The position numbers and the translations under genes are program-made. DNA of 21,951 nucleotides from Myxococcota bacterium (lineage in GTDB: Bacteria; Myxococcota_C; UBA6777). Below are positions 6,253 to 15,898 of the stretch, in pieces (the stretch's first letter is position 1; each line of letters begins with the position of its first letter). Under the pieces are notes generated by a model. The model was not told where the DNA came from. It searched no databases and was given only the letters and a program-made list of their open reading frames with translations. The stretch is taken from positions 1-21,951 of the forward strand of contig JAKLKB010000121.1 in NCBI GenBank assembly GCA_023150835.1. Direction: 5' to 3'.

Positions 6253-8298
6253 TCACTCCGCGATGGCTTTTAACAAGGCATCTCTCGCATCCGAATAAAA
6301 CTGGATATCGATCTTTGTCGCCATCTCGTCGGAAAGGTCGAACAGTTGCCGCCGACAGGAGACTGGCATCAATAGGGCTGTGGCTCCTTTCTCCACCGCG
6401 ATCTCCGCGAGCGTCACAGGCTGATGGATCGGCTCCATCGAACCACCCAGATTCATCTCGCCCACGAGGATTAAGCCACCCTTCACACTTTTTTTCAACA
6501 ACGCTGTACACAACGCCAGAAGCGCTGCAACTCCCACCTTGGCACCAGACTTGGACGCGTCAAAAGCCCGAAGCTGTACCGTAAATTCGTGCTGGCGCGG
6601 ATCTTTGTCTCCCACCAATTGTTTTGCGCGGGCATACAGATTCTGCTCTGCGTAGCTTATGCTCTCCTTAAAAGCCGGTGGAATCGGCTTGTTCAAGATC
6701 TTAACACCTGCGCCCGGGCCTTCGTTGACCTCGATGCGGTAGAGTCCGGCATGTTCTTCGCCACCCCCCGGCGAAAGTGTCCACACCTGACCGGGTTCCA
6801 ATGGATCGCTCCCAATACTGTTTTCGCTTTGTAATTCAGGTGTCGAAACAAATTTTTCCACACCATCCGCCCCCATCACATAACTAAAGTGCGTGTTGCG
6901 AAACTCCGCAGCACCGATGCGTTTCTGCTGCTCTTTGACCCTCCGACGAGACTCCATCCCAATACGAACAGCCCATTCGAGATCTTCGTCCTGCACCTCC
7001 CCACCTCCCGGATACAATAGCTTCAACAAACCACTCACCGTTTTGTTCACAGCATTTGTATCACGACCAGAAAGAGCACCTCCAAAAAACACGCGATTTT
7101 GAAGTACACTTACACGACTTTGATTACGAAGTTGGCTCCAACACTCTGATAAAAAATCACTCACCAAACCAAAATGTGACGTCAACAAATCTCTGCTAAT
7201 CTTGGGCACATCCCAGCCCGGCAAAAAGGCATGGATTCGATCCATAAATGCCGTATCGTCCTTCATCTCCGATGGCATCGGGCCGAAAAGATGCCCTATT
7301 CTTTGTTGGTGTTCCACATCCACTTCAAAATTGCCGACAAGCACGATACTTCCATCCGCACGAATGCTTTCTTTCCCTCGGCTAAACTCTCCCGACTCCA
7401 TGTAGCCCTTCATAATATTTACGCCGTCTTTTTGATCGAAAGAAACGCCTGAAACTTCATCAAAACAAACCACGTCGTATTGGCAAACCAAACCACGCTG
7501 GCCTGTTGCATTGTTCACAAACATCCGAGCAACAGTCGCTTTTCCTCCAGATATCAAGTGCGAATAAGGAGATATCTGTTGAAAAAGATGACTTTTCCCT
7601 GTCCCTCTTGGCCCCAATTCAACGAGGTTGTAATTCCGCTCCACAAAAGGAACCATCCGCAAAAGCAACGCATCTCGTTGTCGCTCAGACAATATCGTCG
7701 GCTCTATCCCAACAGATCGCAATAAGAAATCTTTCCATTCCGCTGTGGTAAATGCTTTTCGAGCCTTTTCCAACACATCCAATACATCCCGCCGAGACAG
7801 TTGGATCTCTCTCAAAGATTCGACACCAAAGGGTCTTCCTCGGCTTTCCTGTGCAATCGAAGCATCATAACAAAGTCGGATCTCGGCGTAAAAACCACCC
7901 GTAAGCATCCGCTCGTGTTCATTGACCAACGAGGGAGCGATTCGCACATCGTTCAAACGTAGGCTTGGCAAAGTCGCGATGTACGAATCTGTCCTTGCAT
8001 CCAAACGGGCCGTGATCAGATCAATGACTTTGACCTCGCCATTTTCTCGCGCACGTGCCTTAAAGAGTTCTTCTTCCCCCGCCTTGACGGTTCGCGATTT
8101 GAGCTGCCGTTGAACCACCTCCAAGCCTTCGTCGATCTCGTCTTGTTGAATGCTCGCACAATAACGCCCCAACAAAAATTCGACCACATAGGTTGGCACA
8201 GGAAACTGGCGGCTAAACGTCCGAACAAGATCTTTCCGCACCAAGTACCCCTCCAGAAAGGAGGCCGCTTTTCTGTCGATGTCATCCAGCTCGATCAT
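6253..8298 (-). CDS. brxL: BREX-1 system protein BrxL (AAA+ / Lon-like)
   Basis: The last BREX gene, 681 aa. It has an N-terminal BrxL-specific region (1-200), an AAA+ ATPase core with Walker A GPRGTGKS (229-236) and Walker B VVCFDEV (276-282), and a C-terminal Lon-protease-like domain (about 540-681: LRAFDASKSGAKVGVAALLALCTALLKKSVKGG, GEMNLGGSMEPI, ALLMPVSCRRQL). BrxL of other type 1 systems is a DNA-binding ring ATPase needed for phage restriction but not for host methylation. By visual alignment to Lon, the catalytic Ser position is Lys587 and the Lys position is Val628, so proteolysis looks unlikely. The start overlaps the pglZ stop (ATGA), preceded by an excellent GGAGGTGAGAG ribosome-binding site. 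It is full length with no visible lesion. Confidence 0.95.
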   Translation of the reverse strand: MIELDDIDRKAASFLEGYLVRKDLVRTFSRQFPVPTYVVEFLLGRYCASIQQDEIDEGLEVVQRQLKSRTVKAGEEELFKARARENGEVKVIDLITARLDARTDSYIATLPSLRLNDVRIAPSLVNEHERMLTGGFYAEIRLCYDASIAQESRGRPFGVESLREIQLSRRDVLDVLEKARKAFTTAEWKDFLLRSVGIEPTILSERQRDALLLRMVPFVERNYNLVELGPRGTGKSHLFQQISPYSHLISGGKATVARMFVNNATGQRGLVCQYDVVCFDEVSGVSFDQKDGVNIMKGYMESGEFSRGKESIRADGSIVLVGNFEVDVEHQQRIGHLFGPMPSEMKDDTAFMDRIHAFLPGWDVPKISRDLLTSHFGLVSDFLSECWSQLRNQSRVSVLQNRVFFGGALSGRDTNAVNKTVSGLLKLLYPGGGEVQDEDLEWAVRIGMESRRRVKEQQKRIGAAEFRNTHFSYVMGADGVEKFVSTPELQSENSIGSDPLEPGQVWTLSPGGGEEHAGLYRIEVNEGPGAGVKILNKPIPPAFKESISYAEQNLYARAKQLVGDKDPRQHEFTVQLRAFDASKSGAKVGVAALLALCTALLKKSVKGGLILVGEMNLGGSMEPIHQPVTLAEIAVEKGATALLMPVSCRRQLFDLSDEMATKIDIQFYSDARDALLKAIAE

Positions 8299-10646
8299 CT
8301 CTCACCTCCACCCACGCTCGATGCGACCTGCGCAACAAGCACTCCCTTTGCATCCAATAGAACGACCTCAACGTGTCGCCCTTCCAGATCTTCATCCTCC
8401 ACAACCACAGACGCCTTCCCATCCGCGTTGGGTGGCTTCTTGGCTCCGACGATTACGCTCGACGATGGAGATCCTGCGTGGCTGCGGATATCCAAGAATA
8501 AATCTTTATACTCACCTTCGACAGTGACGTTACATCGTAAGTTTTTCCATTGTACCTCGCGAAATCGAACGAATGTCTTTGTTTGCATAGACGTACCGTG
8601 TGTAACCGTCAAATGCGATAGCAAGCATTCTTGTAAGCTTAAGCCACCATGCGCATATTCTTCACCTTTTTTAAAGCAGCTTACCCCATCCGCAAGCGCA
8701 AAAAACTGGTGCGGATCCCAAAACCAAGGATAAAGCCGCTCTTTTGTTGAACTTCCCGACTTCAAAGAAGCACAGCGCCCCCATTTGTTTTCCGTGAGGA
8801 CGCTCGGTAGCTCTATCTTCGGCAAGCCCCCCGGCAACAAAAGCCACCCGTGATCCGTGACGACTCGAACACGCTTCCAACCCGCAGCCAAAAGCTCGGC
8901 GATGCGCTCCCTGATCTCTTGCACCAGCCCCCCAACGTGCTTGGCGAGTTTCCAACCACGTTCATGTCCCTCGTGATCGATATCCCCCACTTCGCACCAT
9001 GCCATCCCTTGACCATCGCCGCTCGCTGTGCGCGCAATGATCGACCATCCCGCGTCCGTCAACAGCTTTTTGAGAGGCTGACCACCTTTCAATGACTGGC
9101 CTGTCTGCGCGACAACAGGCTCAAAGTCGGGCGTGTTCTCGCGCCCTTGGATCTTGTCCCGAACGGGGCTGACCGCCGCTTTCCCTGTCGCGGTGACGCT
9201 CGGTAAAGCTGCCCAAACCAACTCTTCCGAAACATCGAACCCATCGGCCTGTAATGATTCAACCAAACGTTTTCCTACATCAAAACGCAGCCCATCCACA
9301 AACAACACACAGTCGCCGTCGCAGTATTCAATGGCTCTTTTTGCCTGATCCCCTGCACCTAAATAAGAAGATTGTTCAACGATTTTTTGAAGATAACGAG
9401 CAGACTCTTCCAACCAAGGCAGGTACACAGAGCGAATCGCGGCCTTCACCGCGTCAACGTCAGCAGCGCGCTCGACGTGCGCCAAGGCCCGAAGCATCGC
9501 GTCATCGACCCGCCATCCAAAAGCGCGATAGCCCGCGACGATATCGTCGATGGTTCCTGCTGCAAGGCTTGTTTTTGTCAGCTCAGCGATGGCCGCCAGA
9601 TGTTCCAATGCACAAGCCAACGGCGCTTCCTCAATCTCGGCCCATACCCAAGAGCGCCTGCGTCCGTGGGTGTTCTCCTGATCGAGGATCTGCTGTCGTG
9701 CACGGTGCGGCGGTTCATTCGCAAGCCGCAACAAATCCTGACGCAGACTGTTCTCTTGTTCTTTGTTCCACTGCGGCCAACCTTCGACAACCTTTTCATC
9801 TGAAAAAAGGTCGACTTTCGGCATCAGACAATTTCCAATCAATTTGGGGATATTTAGATAACGCTGGGGTGCTTCGCGGTAGCGTTCCCACACCGCTTGC
9901 CACGGCCCCTCGTGCTTTGCAAGTTGGGTGCATCCAGATAAAATGCCCTTGCTATCGGGATCAAAACCAAAATGGGACTGACAGAGTCCGCCAAAAGCCT
10001 TCCATTCGTTGTCATCGCGGCTTCCTTTCCATGCATCACCGAGATCAAGCCATTGCAGCACGTCACGCATCAAGTCCCCACCTGCCAGCAACGTGTTGAA
10101 ATCGTCCTTGTCAAGGCGCTTTCCTTTCAACCGCGAGATCTCTTCGTCCAAAACTCGGTGAACTGCAAGCCGCATCGCGCTCTTGGTGTCATTGTCTTGG
10201 GCCACGTCCAACCCAAGCCCACCGTCCCCGGATTTGAGATACGCCAAGATCGTCCAGTCTTTCGAATTAATCTGAGACCAGATCACGCCTCGGTATTGAA
10301 GCTCCGCAAGTGGTTTCAAGTGCGCTGGGCAAGTCTCGATGGCTCTAAGATCTTGGCGGCTGACGCCGGGTAGGTAAAAGATCGGAGGCCGTTCTTTGGG
10401 CCAAGATATCTCTGGAATCCGAGCGGCAACAACACAACGCAACCAGATCGCAGGCCCTTTGCGCTGTTCTGGCGCATAGTCCCCCAAAACCATCAATTCG
10501 GGAATTTGGCTCTGTAAGACAGGGATGACAGGCTCCCATTGACGGTCGTGATCCGTCCAAAGAATACAAGCCGGAGCCACCTGCACTTCTGGATTGAAGA
10601 CGGCAGCACCACGAATCGCTTCAACGAGGCTATCCATCACCCTCAC
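8295..10646 (-). CDS. pglZ: BREX-1 system phosphatase PglZ, type B
   Basis: A 783-aa protein with the alkaline-phosphatase-superfamily PglZ core. The N-terminal region reads VAPACILWTDHDRQWEPVIPVL (23-44), as in the shorter type B PglZ proteins. The metal-site motifs are CVLFVDGLRFDVGKRL (446-461), GDIDHEGHERG (554-564) and VRVVTDHGW (593-601). PglZ is essential for BREX methylation and defence, probably with PglX and BrxB; its in vivo substrate is not established. The GTG start overlaps the upstream gene's TGA stop (GTGA) and has GGGGAG 7 nt before it; an ATG three codons later (10637) is the alternative. It overlaps brxL by 4 nt. Confidence 0.94.
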   Translation of the reverse strand: MRVMDSLVEAIRGAAVFNPEVQVAPACILWTDHDRQWEPVIPVLQSQIPELMVLGDYAPEQRKGPAIWLRCVVAARIPEISWPKERPPIFYLPGVSRQDLRAIETCPAHLKPLAELQYRGVIWSQINSKDWTILAYLKSGDGGLGLDVAQDNDTKSAMRLAVHRVLDEEISRLKGKRLDKDDFNTLLAGGDLMRDVLQWLDLGDAWKGSRDDNEWKAFGGLCQSHFGFDPDSKGILSGCTQLAKHEGPWQAVWERYREAPQRYLNIPKLIGNCLMPKVDLFSDEKVVEGWPQWNKEQENSLRQDLLRLANEPPHRARQQILDQENTHGRRRSWVWAEIEEAPLACALEHLAAIAELTKTSLAAGTIDDIVAGYRAFGWRVDDAMLRALAHVERAADVDAVKAAIRSVYLPWLEESARYLQKIVEQSSYLGAGDQAKRAIEYCDGDCVLFVDGLRFDVGKRLVESLQADGFDVSEELVWAALPSVTATGKAAVSPVRDKIQGRENTPDFEPVVAQTGQSLKGGQPLKKLLTDAGWSIIARTASGDGQGMAWCEVGDIDHEGHERGWKLAKHVGGLVQEIRERIAELLAAGWKRVRVVTDHGWLLLPGGLPKIELPSVLTENKWGRCASLKSGSSTKERLYPWFWDPHQFFALADGVSCFKKGEEYAHGGLSLQECLLSHLTVTHGTSMQTKTFVRFREVQWKNLRCNVTVEGEYKDLFLDIRSHAGSPSSSVIVGAKKPPNADGKASVVVEDEDLEGRHVEVVLLDAKGVLVAQVASSVGGGER

Positions 10647-12439
10647 GCGCTCACTCCCCTCAAATGAAACAATTGGATGGCTTGCTCGACGAGCTTTTGT
10701 GTTCTCTCGTCGATCTGCGCTGCGCTCCAGTCTGTCGCATTGGCCAGATCTTCATTGAGCCGAAGCCCGTTTTTGTAGCCGATCGGAAGACCTTGTTTGT
10801 CTGTACGATCACGTTTTTCTTCAAAGTCTTTGTTTCCAAGCGCACTGTTGAAACCAGAAATCGTTAAATTACCTAATTTGTGAACGTGTGTTTGTTGGAT
10901 CTCTTTTGCTTTTTTTTCATCACCATCGGCTATCCGATGAATCCACGACTGGGGTATGTTTTCTCCTTGCGGGAAGATATGTTCGATTGTCCACACAAAC
11001 AACTTTCCGTCCATCCGCCACAGATCCACCCACGTTTCTCGCGTCATGCCTTGCTCTGCCAACGCACACAACACAAAGCGCGCAACCCATGCATTTTCCT
11101 CGTAGATCGGCCCTTCCAATTTTTGCCGAAAGAGTTCGTCCGAGGCGGAAACGGAAGCCAATTGTTGCTCGATAAACGATATCAGCGCGCTTCCTTGCAA
11201 GTCGCCGATCTTGTCCAACATGGACATAAAAAAACGGGTCAGATCCCGTGTTGGCGGTGTATCGGTCAGATTGCGTCGAACAAAAAAACGCACCAAAGCA
11301 TTCGTGATCTCCGCAATCTCTGTACTGCCCACCTGCAACTTTTCTCTGTGAACCAACAAGAACAACAGCAACAAATACGCTGGAGCGGCTTGGATGCGAT
11401 CAAGGTCTTTGAGCGGCTTTTCCAAAACAGCAAGTTCTTCGTCGTGCGTGCGCGTAAGCAACAACGAGTACAAACGACCCGCCGCACAAAGCCGCAACAA
11501 GCTCTCTTTCGCGTTTTCATGAATGAGTTTTTCGTAGATCTGAATCAGGTTTGAGCGCGTTGCAATAGGAACATGGATCACAGATTTGAGTTCATTTTTG
11601 AAAGCGTTGTAGTACTGCCGAAAAAATCGCTCTTGGATTGCGTAATCATCCCCCAAATCCGCAAGCAATTTGCTCCAAAAACCGAAATAATGGTCGACTT
11701 GTCCCGGCTCAACGGACTCCAATCTCGCCAAAAGTTTGTTTTTGATCAAGTCGATGGCGGTCAGCGGCATCCCACGATTGTTCAAAGACTCAAACAGGGT
11801 ATAAGCATCCGAATGGCTAAACACCTCAATCTTTACAAGACAAGCGTGGTTGATCTTTCCCAAAAAGTCGATCACGTTCTTGATCGACGCTCCTTGTTCT
11901 TGAAGCATCTGATGCAGGCGTTCTTGAAAATACCGATATGCACGAAAGAGCTTGCGGCGCGAGGCGTACGCTGGCAGAGCAAAGGGATCCATGACACCGC
12001 TATCGCCCAAGACAGCGCGATAATCGTCGTGGTTGTTATTTTGGATCTGAGGAACCAAACGCATCTGTTGCGGGCTTTCGCGCAAAATCAATTTACGTTT
12101 TAAGTTCATCAATTCCCAACGCTGATAGTCATCCAAAGCAGATTCTTGGCTTTTGAGAACTTGATACAGGGCCGCGAACAACAACGAAAGTGTTGTCATC
12201 CGTTGTTGACCATCCACGATCTCCAGCTTTTGCACAGCGAGTGCGTCCGTTGTTTGATTGATGCAGATGATCGATCCGAGAAAATAACCCGGATCATTTT
12301 CCAACGCATCGTCAAACAACGCTTCCCATTGTGTCTTGCCCCATGTGTATTCGCGTTGGTAGCGCGGGATCGCATACACGATCCTCGCTTCGATGTCGAA
12401 AAGCTGTGAGATCGGATAATTGTTGACGGAGCGGATCAT
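10643..12439 (-). CDS. DUF262/DUF1524 GmrSD-like putative type IV restriction enzyme (BrxU-like)
   Basis: A 598-aa single-chain protein. The N-terminal DUF262 (GmrS-like, ParB-fold NTPase) half shows IPRYQREYTW (24-33), LEIVDGQQRMTTLSLL (72-87) and TLFESLNNRGMPLTAIDLIKNKLL (214-237). The C-terminal DUF1524 HNH-type nuclease half shows TIEHIFPQ (484-491) and HKLGNLTISGFNSALGNKDFEEKRD (520-544), with the expected H487, N531, N536 and K542. GmrSD and BrxU enzymes cleave phage DNA carrying modified cytosines in an NTP-stimulated way. It sits between pglX and pglZ, the position of brxU in the pEFER BREX locus, with 4-nt overlaps on both sides (ATGA and GTGA) and its own GGGAGG site. Assignment to the BrxU subfamily is inference; the DUF262+DUF1524 call is firm. 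Confidence 0.88.
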   Translation of the reverse strand: MIRSVNNYPISQLFDIEARIVYAIPRYQREYTWGKTQWEALFDDALENDPGYFLGSIICINQTTDALAVQKLEIVDGQQRMTTLSLLFAALYQVLKSQESALDDYQRWELMNLKRKLILRESPQQMRLVPQIQNNNHDDYRAVLGDSGVMDPFALPAYASRRKLFRAYRYFQERLHQMLQEQGASIKNVIDFLGKINHACLVKIEVFSHSDAYTLFESLNNRGMPLTAIDLIKNKLLARLESVEPGQVDHYFGFWSKLLADLGDDYAIQERFFRQYYNAFKNELKSVIHVPIATRSNLIQIYEKLIHENAKESLLRLCAAGRLYSLLLTRTHDEELAVLEKPLKDLDRIQAAPAYLLLLFLLVHREKLQVGSTEIAEITNALVRFFVRRNLTDTPPTRDLTRFFMSMLDKIGDLQGSALISFIEQQLASVSASDELFRQKLEGPIYEENAWVARFVLCALAEQGMTRETWVDLWRMDGKLFVWTIEHIFPQGENIPQSWIHRIADGDEKKAKEIQQTHVHKLGNLTISGFNSALGNKDFEEKRDRTDKQGLPIGYKNGLRLNEDLANATDWSAAQIDERTQKLVEQAIQLFHLRGVSA

Positions 12440-15400
12440 CTGTTTGCCTCCCGTGCTGCGCGTTTTTCAGCCAAAGTGAGATGGTGATCGTTGATGCGGT
12501 CGCCGTTGAAGACATGGAACCAAGGGGCTGATTCCACATCTTTTCCTCGGTCTTTGTCCCATTTGATATTGGGTTTGTCGCGTAAGATGCCTGCGCCTTT
12601 TTTACCCACGTCAGGAACCGCCAAGAACGGGCGGATATTGAGCCGAACCCCATCATTGAGATCGGGTTCCCAACCCACAGGCTGTTTTTCCAATGGTTTC
12701 CAGCGCACAAAGATATCGTAGGGGGCTTCTCCCTCCAAGATCCATTCGAGCTTTTTCTTGAGAGATTCTGCCGCAGCAAGGCGCTCTTGCGCACCATCCA
12801 CGCCTCCTGCGATCTCTTGTTTTTGACGGCTGATCCAGTCGCCCAAGTAAGTGTAGATCAAGGTTTCGAGCAGTTTGGTGTCGAGTTTGTGGTAGTTGAC
12901 CAACGCAGCGAAGCCGTCGCGCAGACCGTCCCAGATGTGCCAGACGAAGGGCCGCTGTTGGAACACCTTGCAATGTTGTGTAAAGAATTTTTCCCGCAAC
13001 CACGTATCCAATGTTTTTCCCGCATGCTCGGCGCTTTTCAGCAACGCAGCAAGGGTATCATTAGACCAAGCAGCCCCGTACGCCGCCGCCAAGAGATTGA
13101 GCAAACGATCCGACGCGGACGCTTCGCCACGCAACGCCGGAATGCAGACGATGCCGCTTTTTTCTGCGTAAGACTGCAACGCCTCGCATCGTCTGACCCA
13201 TTCTCGTTGTTCGTCCGCCAATTCCATCTGCGGATCCAACTCGGCAGGCCAACGATAACCAAGCAGACGAGCCACCGCCACTTGCAACACCGTGTCATCG
13301 CTACGCAACGGCCCCTCCACCGTCCACTTCTCCTCTTCGTCCCATACCACCGAGCCGCATGGATGACCGTGAAAAATCCATTGCGTCGGATCATCCGTGT
13401 ACGGCTTCGGAAGACCCTTGGGGTATTTTTCTTCCGCAACTTGCGTCCAGTGTTCGAGATCAAACGGCACTTTGACCAGTGTCGCATTCGTCACATTCAA
13501 CTTTTGATCAATGCGCCGCACCGCTTCGTTGTAGGCGGGCGAAGCACAAAAGCACCAAATGGCAGGAAGATGGGCGAAATTATGAGGTATGATCGGCGTG
13601 CAACTGATATCAAACTTTGAACCAGAGTAAAGGGTCGCTGGCAAAGCTCGCATCATACTTACGACGACACCATGTTTTCCCCAAATACTTTCTCCTTTTA
13701 CATAAGCGTTTGGATTTTCTCGATGACAGATTCCATCATTAGCCCAATAAAAAGTATTTTGCTTACCGCCGAAATGCTCTGTTTGTTCGTGTGTGGCTTG
13801 AAAGAAATGCCAAATCGAGAAATCGATAATTTCCCAAAAATGAAAACGAAAATGAAACGAATCAGCCCCATGCATACCGTTCAAAGCAACAGCATACTTG
13901 CTTAACAATTCGCCCGAGACTTCCTCGAAGGCTATCCGAGCATCAGGGTTTTGTAGTTGGTTTGCTTGGACGACGCTTTGGATATCGGCGTTCCGCAAGA
14001 GTGCGGCTTTTTCGGAGGCGGTGCGTTGTTCGGAGACATCGAGGCCACGGAGTAAGTGATGTGTTTCGGTGCTGCGAAAGAGTGCGCCCAAGTCTTTCGT
14101 TGCGCTGCCTCGGCTGATGGTGAGCAATTGGACATTGAAGTCCCACATGGGGGTTTGAAACGCCTGTGGCCCCAAGCGGGCGATCAGATGCCATGTATGA
14201 TCTTTCAAGAGTATTTCGCGGAATTTTTTATAGGAGGTCAGGAAGAGCCAATTTTGAGGGAGGACGATGCTGGAGGTGCCGCCTTCATCGCAGAGTTGGA
14301 GGCAACGAGCGAGGAAGACGGTGGCGAGGTCGTTCTTTGCGGCGGGATAGCGCCGTTCGGAAAAGTCGCGGAGTCGTTCGCTTTGTTTGCCGCGTGCGAG
14401 ATAGGGTACGTTGGTGAAGATCCAATGATAACGCCCACTAAGCAAGGTGGACGCTTTGGCCAATCCTCGGGCAACAACGGCGGCTTCTTGTTGTTCTTCG
14501 GTGGGTTCTTGTTGTAAGGCTTGTTCTAAGACACGGGCGACTTCGTTCCAACGGATGAATTGCTCGCTCATGCCTTCTTTTTTGGGATCGAGCAAACTGC
14601 CGAGAATCGGGGCATCTTGGAAAGCGTCGTGCAGCCATTCAAGGGCGATGGCGAGGTTTTTTTTATGGAGGCCAAGTTGTTTCCACTCTTCCTTGGCAAC
14701 GCTGATCGAGAGGCCAGAGCAGGCGATGTGCAATTCTGGCAGCGTGCGATAGCCGCCAGCGTTGGGGAAATTCCACGCAGCGAGGGCGAGGGCAAAGGCG
14801 GCGAGTTCGACGCAACGCTGATCGAGTTCGAGGCCGTGAATGTTTTCCCTAAGTACCGCATCGACGGCCTGTTTGGCAGAGAGGCCATCGCAGGCCATAC
14901 GGATCGGAACCAACATCAGAAAAGCCGCGACAAGAAAGTGTCCCGAACCACAGCAAGGATCGAGGGTTTTGAGTTCGGAAAGCTTTGTAGGCCAAGCATC
15001 GAAGGTTCCAGCGGCAGGTGTCCATGTGCCATCTTCTTGTTGCACAAAGCGCAAGAAGTCGAGCGGGACACCCGAGATCGAGGCTTTTTGGCGTAGTTCT
15101 TCTTCACTTTGGGCATTTTTGAGATCTTCTTGGGTCAGTCTTCGTACAGCCCACCAAGCCCCAAGCGAGTTATCGAGCAAGAAGTTGACCATATAAGGTT
15201 CTGTAAAAAGCTGTGTGACGGCGGGTAATTCTCGTGCGCCGATCTTGACTTCGGAGGCATTGACTTCGTCTTTTTTCTTGGCTTGCCAGTATTGATAGAC
15301 CCAACCGAGACTATCGGAGGCGACAAAGACTTCGGAGGGCAGGTCGGCCACGAAGCGTTCTAGTTTTTGCTGGTGTTCTGGCGGCAAGGTGAGCAAGAAG

Positions 15401-15858
15401 ACGGGCGAATCCAGCCGAAAGATCTGCGGCAACATACGAGCGGCAAAGCGAGCAGCCAGTTCCCAACCATTGCTCGCGCCTTCTTCGGGGGCGAGTTCTT
15501 CGCACTCTTCGAGCGTGACGGCCACAGGCCCGTCAGGGTCGGGATACATCAGCAGTCCGTTTTCAGCCAGAAAGCGGGCAAAGAGCATCCGATGCCAATG
15601 TTCGTAGGCGACTTCTTCGATCAAGCGGTCGATCTCTTGGGTGTCGTTTTTGGCGTGGCGCAGATCCCCCAATTGTCGCCCGTGTATCCGCAGTTTACGG
15701 CGAAGATCTCTTTCTTTCTCGTCGAGATGGTCAAAGGGGGCGGCTTCTCCGACACCGATCTGTTCGAGCGCAGCGCGTGCGGCGGCTTCGGCGGTCTCAC
15801 GTGCGCTCTTGACAGTACGTTCCAGTTGGCTTCTCAGGCTCTTGTCTAATGGCTGCAT
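12436..15858 (-). CDS. pglX: BREX-1 adenine-specific DNA methyltransferase PglX
   Basis: A 1140-aa N6-adenine methyltransferase that marks host DNA at a short non-palindromic site. The SAM-binding motif I is LDPCCGSGHFLVAAF (299-313). The catalytic motif IV is TNVPYLARGKQ (NVPY at 483-486), where many family members have NPPY. The long C-terminal part holds the target-recognition and spacer regions, ending in EKPNIKWDKDRG-type sequence near the C-terminus (DKPNIKWDKDRGKD). I chose the ATG at 15858 (MQPLDKSLRSQLERTV), preceded by AAAGGAACGG. An in-frame start at 15957 would overlap the brxC end and add low-complexity residues. It begins 40 nt after brxC stops and overlaps the DUF262 gene by 4 nt. 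Confidence 0.94.
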   Translation of the reverse strand: MQPLDKSLRSQLERTVKSARETAEAAARAALEQIGVGEAAPFDHLDEKERDLRRKLRIHGRQLGDLRHAKNDTQEIDRLIEEVAYEHWHRMLFARFLAENGLLMYPDPDGPVAVTLEECEELAPEEGASNGWELAARFAARMLPQIFRLDSPVFLLTLPPEHQQKLERFVADLPSEVFVASDSLGWVYQYWQAKKKDEVNASEVKIGARELPAVTQLFTEPYMVNFLLDNSLGAWWAVRRLTQEDLKNAQSEEELRQKASISGVPLDFLRFVQQEDGTWTPAAGTFDAWPTKLSELKTLDPCCGSGHFLVAAFLMLVPIRMACDGLSAKQAVDAVLRENIHGLELDQRCVELAAFALALAAWNFPNAGGYRTLPELHIACSGLSISVAKEEWKQLGLHKKNLAIALEWLHDAFQDAPILGSLLDPKKEGMSEQFIRWNEVARVLEQALQQEPTEEQQEAAVVARGLAKASTLLSGRYHWIFTNVPYLARGKQSERLRDFSERRYPAAKNDLATVFLARCLQLCDEGGTSSIVLPQNWLFLTSYKKFREILLKDHTWHLIARLGPQAFQTPMWDFNVQLLTISRGSATKDLGALFRSTETHHLLRGLDVSEQRTASEKAALLRNADIQSVVQANQLQNPDARIAFEEVSGELLSKYAVALNGMHGADSFHFRFHFWEIIDFSIWHFFQATHEQTEHFGGKQNTFYWANDGICHRENPNAYVKGESIWGKHGVVVSMMRALPATLYSGSKFDISCTPIIPHNFAHLPAIWCFCASPAYNEAVRRIDQKLNVTNATLVKVPFDLEHWTQVAEEKYPKGLPKPYTDDPTQWIFHGHPCGSVVWDEEEKWTVEGPLRSDDTVLQVAVARLLGYRWPAELDPQMELADEQREWVRRCEALQSYAEKSGIVCIPALRGEASASDRLLNLLAAAYGAAWSNDTLAALLKSAEHAGKTLDTWLREKFFTQHCKVFQQRPFVWHIWDGLRDGFAALVNYHKLDTKLLETLIYTYLGDWISRQKQEIAGGVDGAQERLAAAESLKKKLEWILEGEAPYDIFVRWKPLEKQPVGWEPDLNDGVRLNIRPFLAVPDVGKKGAGILRDKPNIKWDKDRGKDVESAPWFHVFNGDRINDHHLTLAEKRAAREANR

Positions 15859-15898
15859 CCGTCCGTTCCTTTGGGCTGCTTGGATCGCATGAGGGTTA

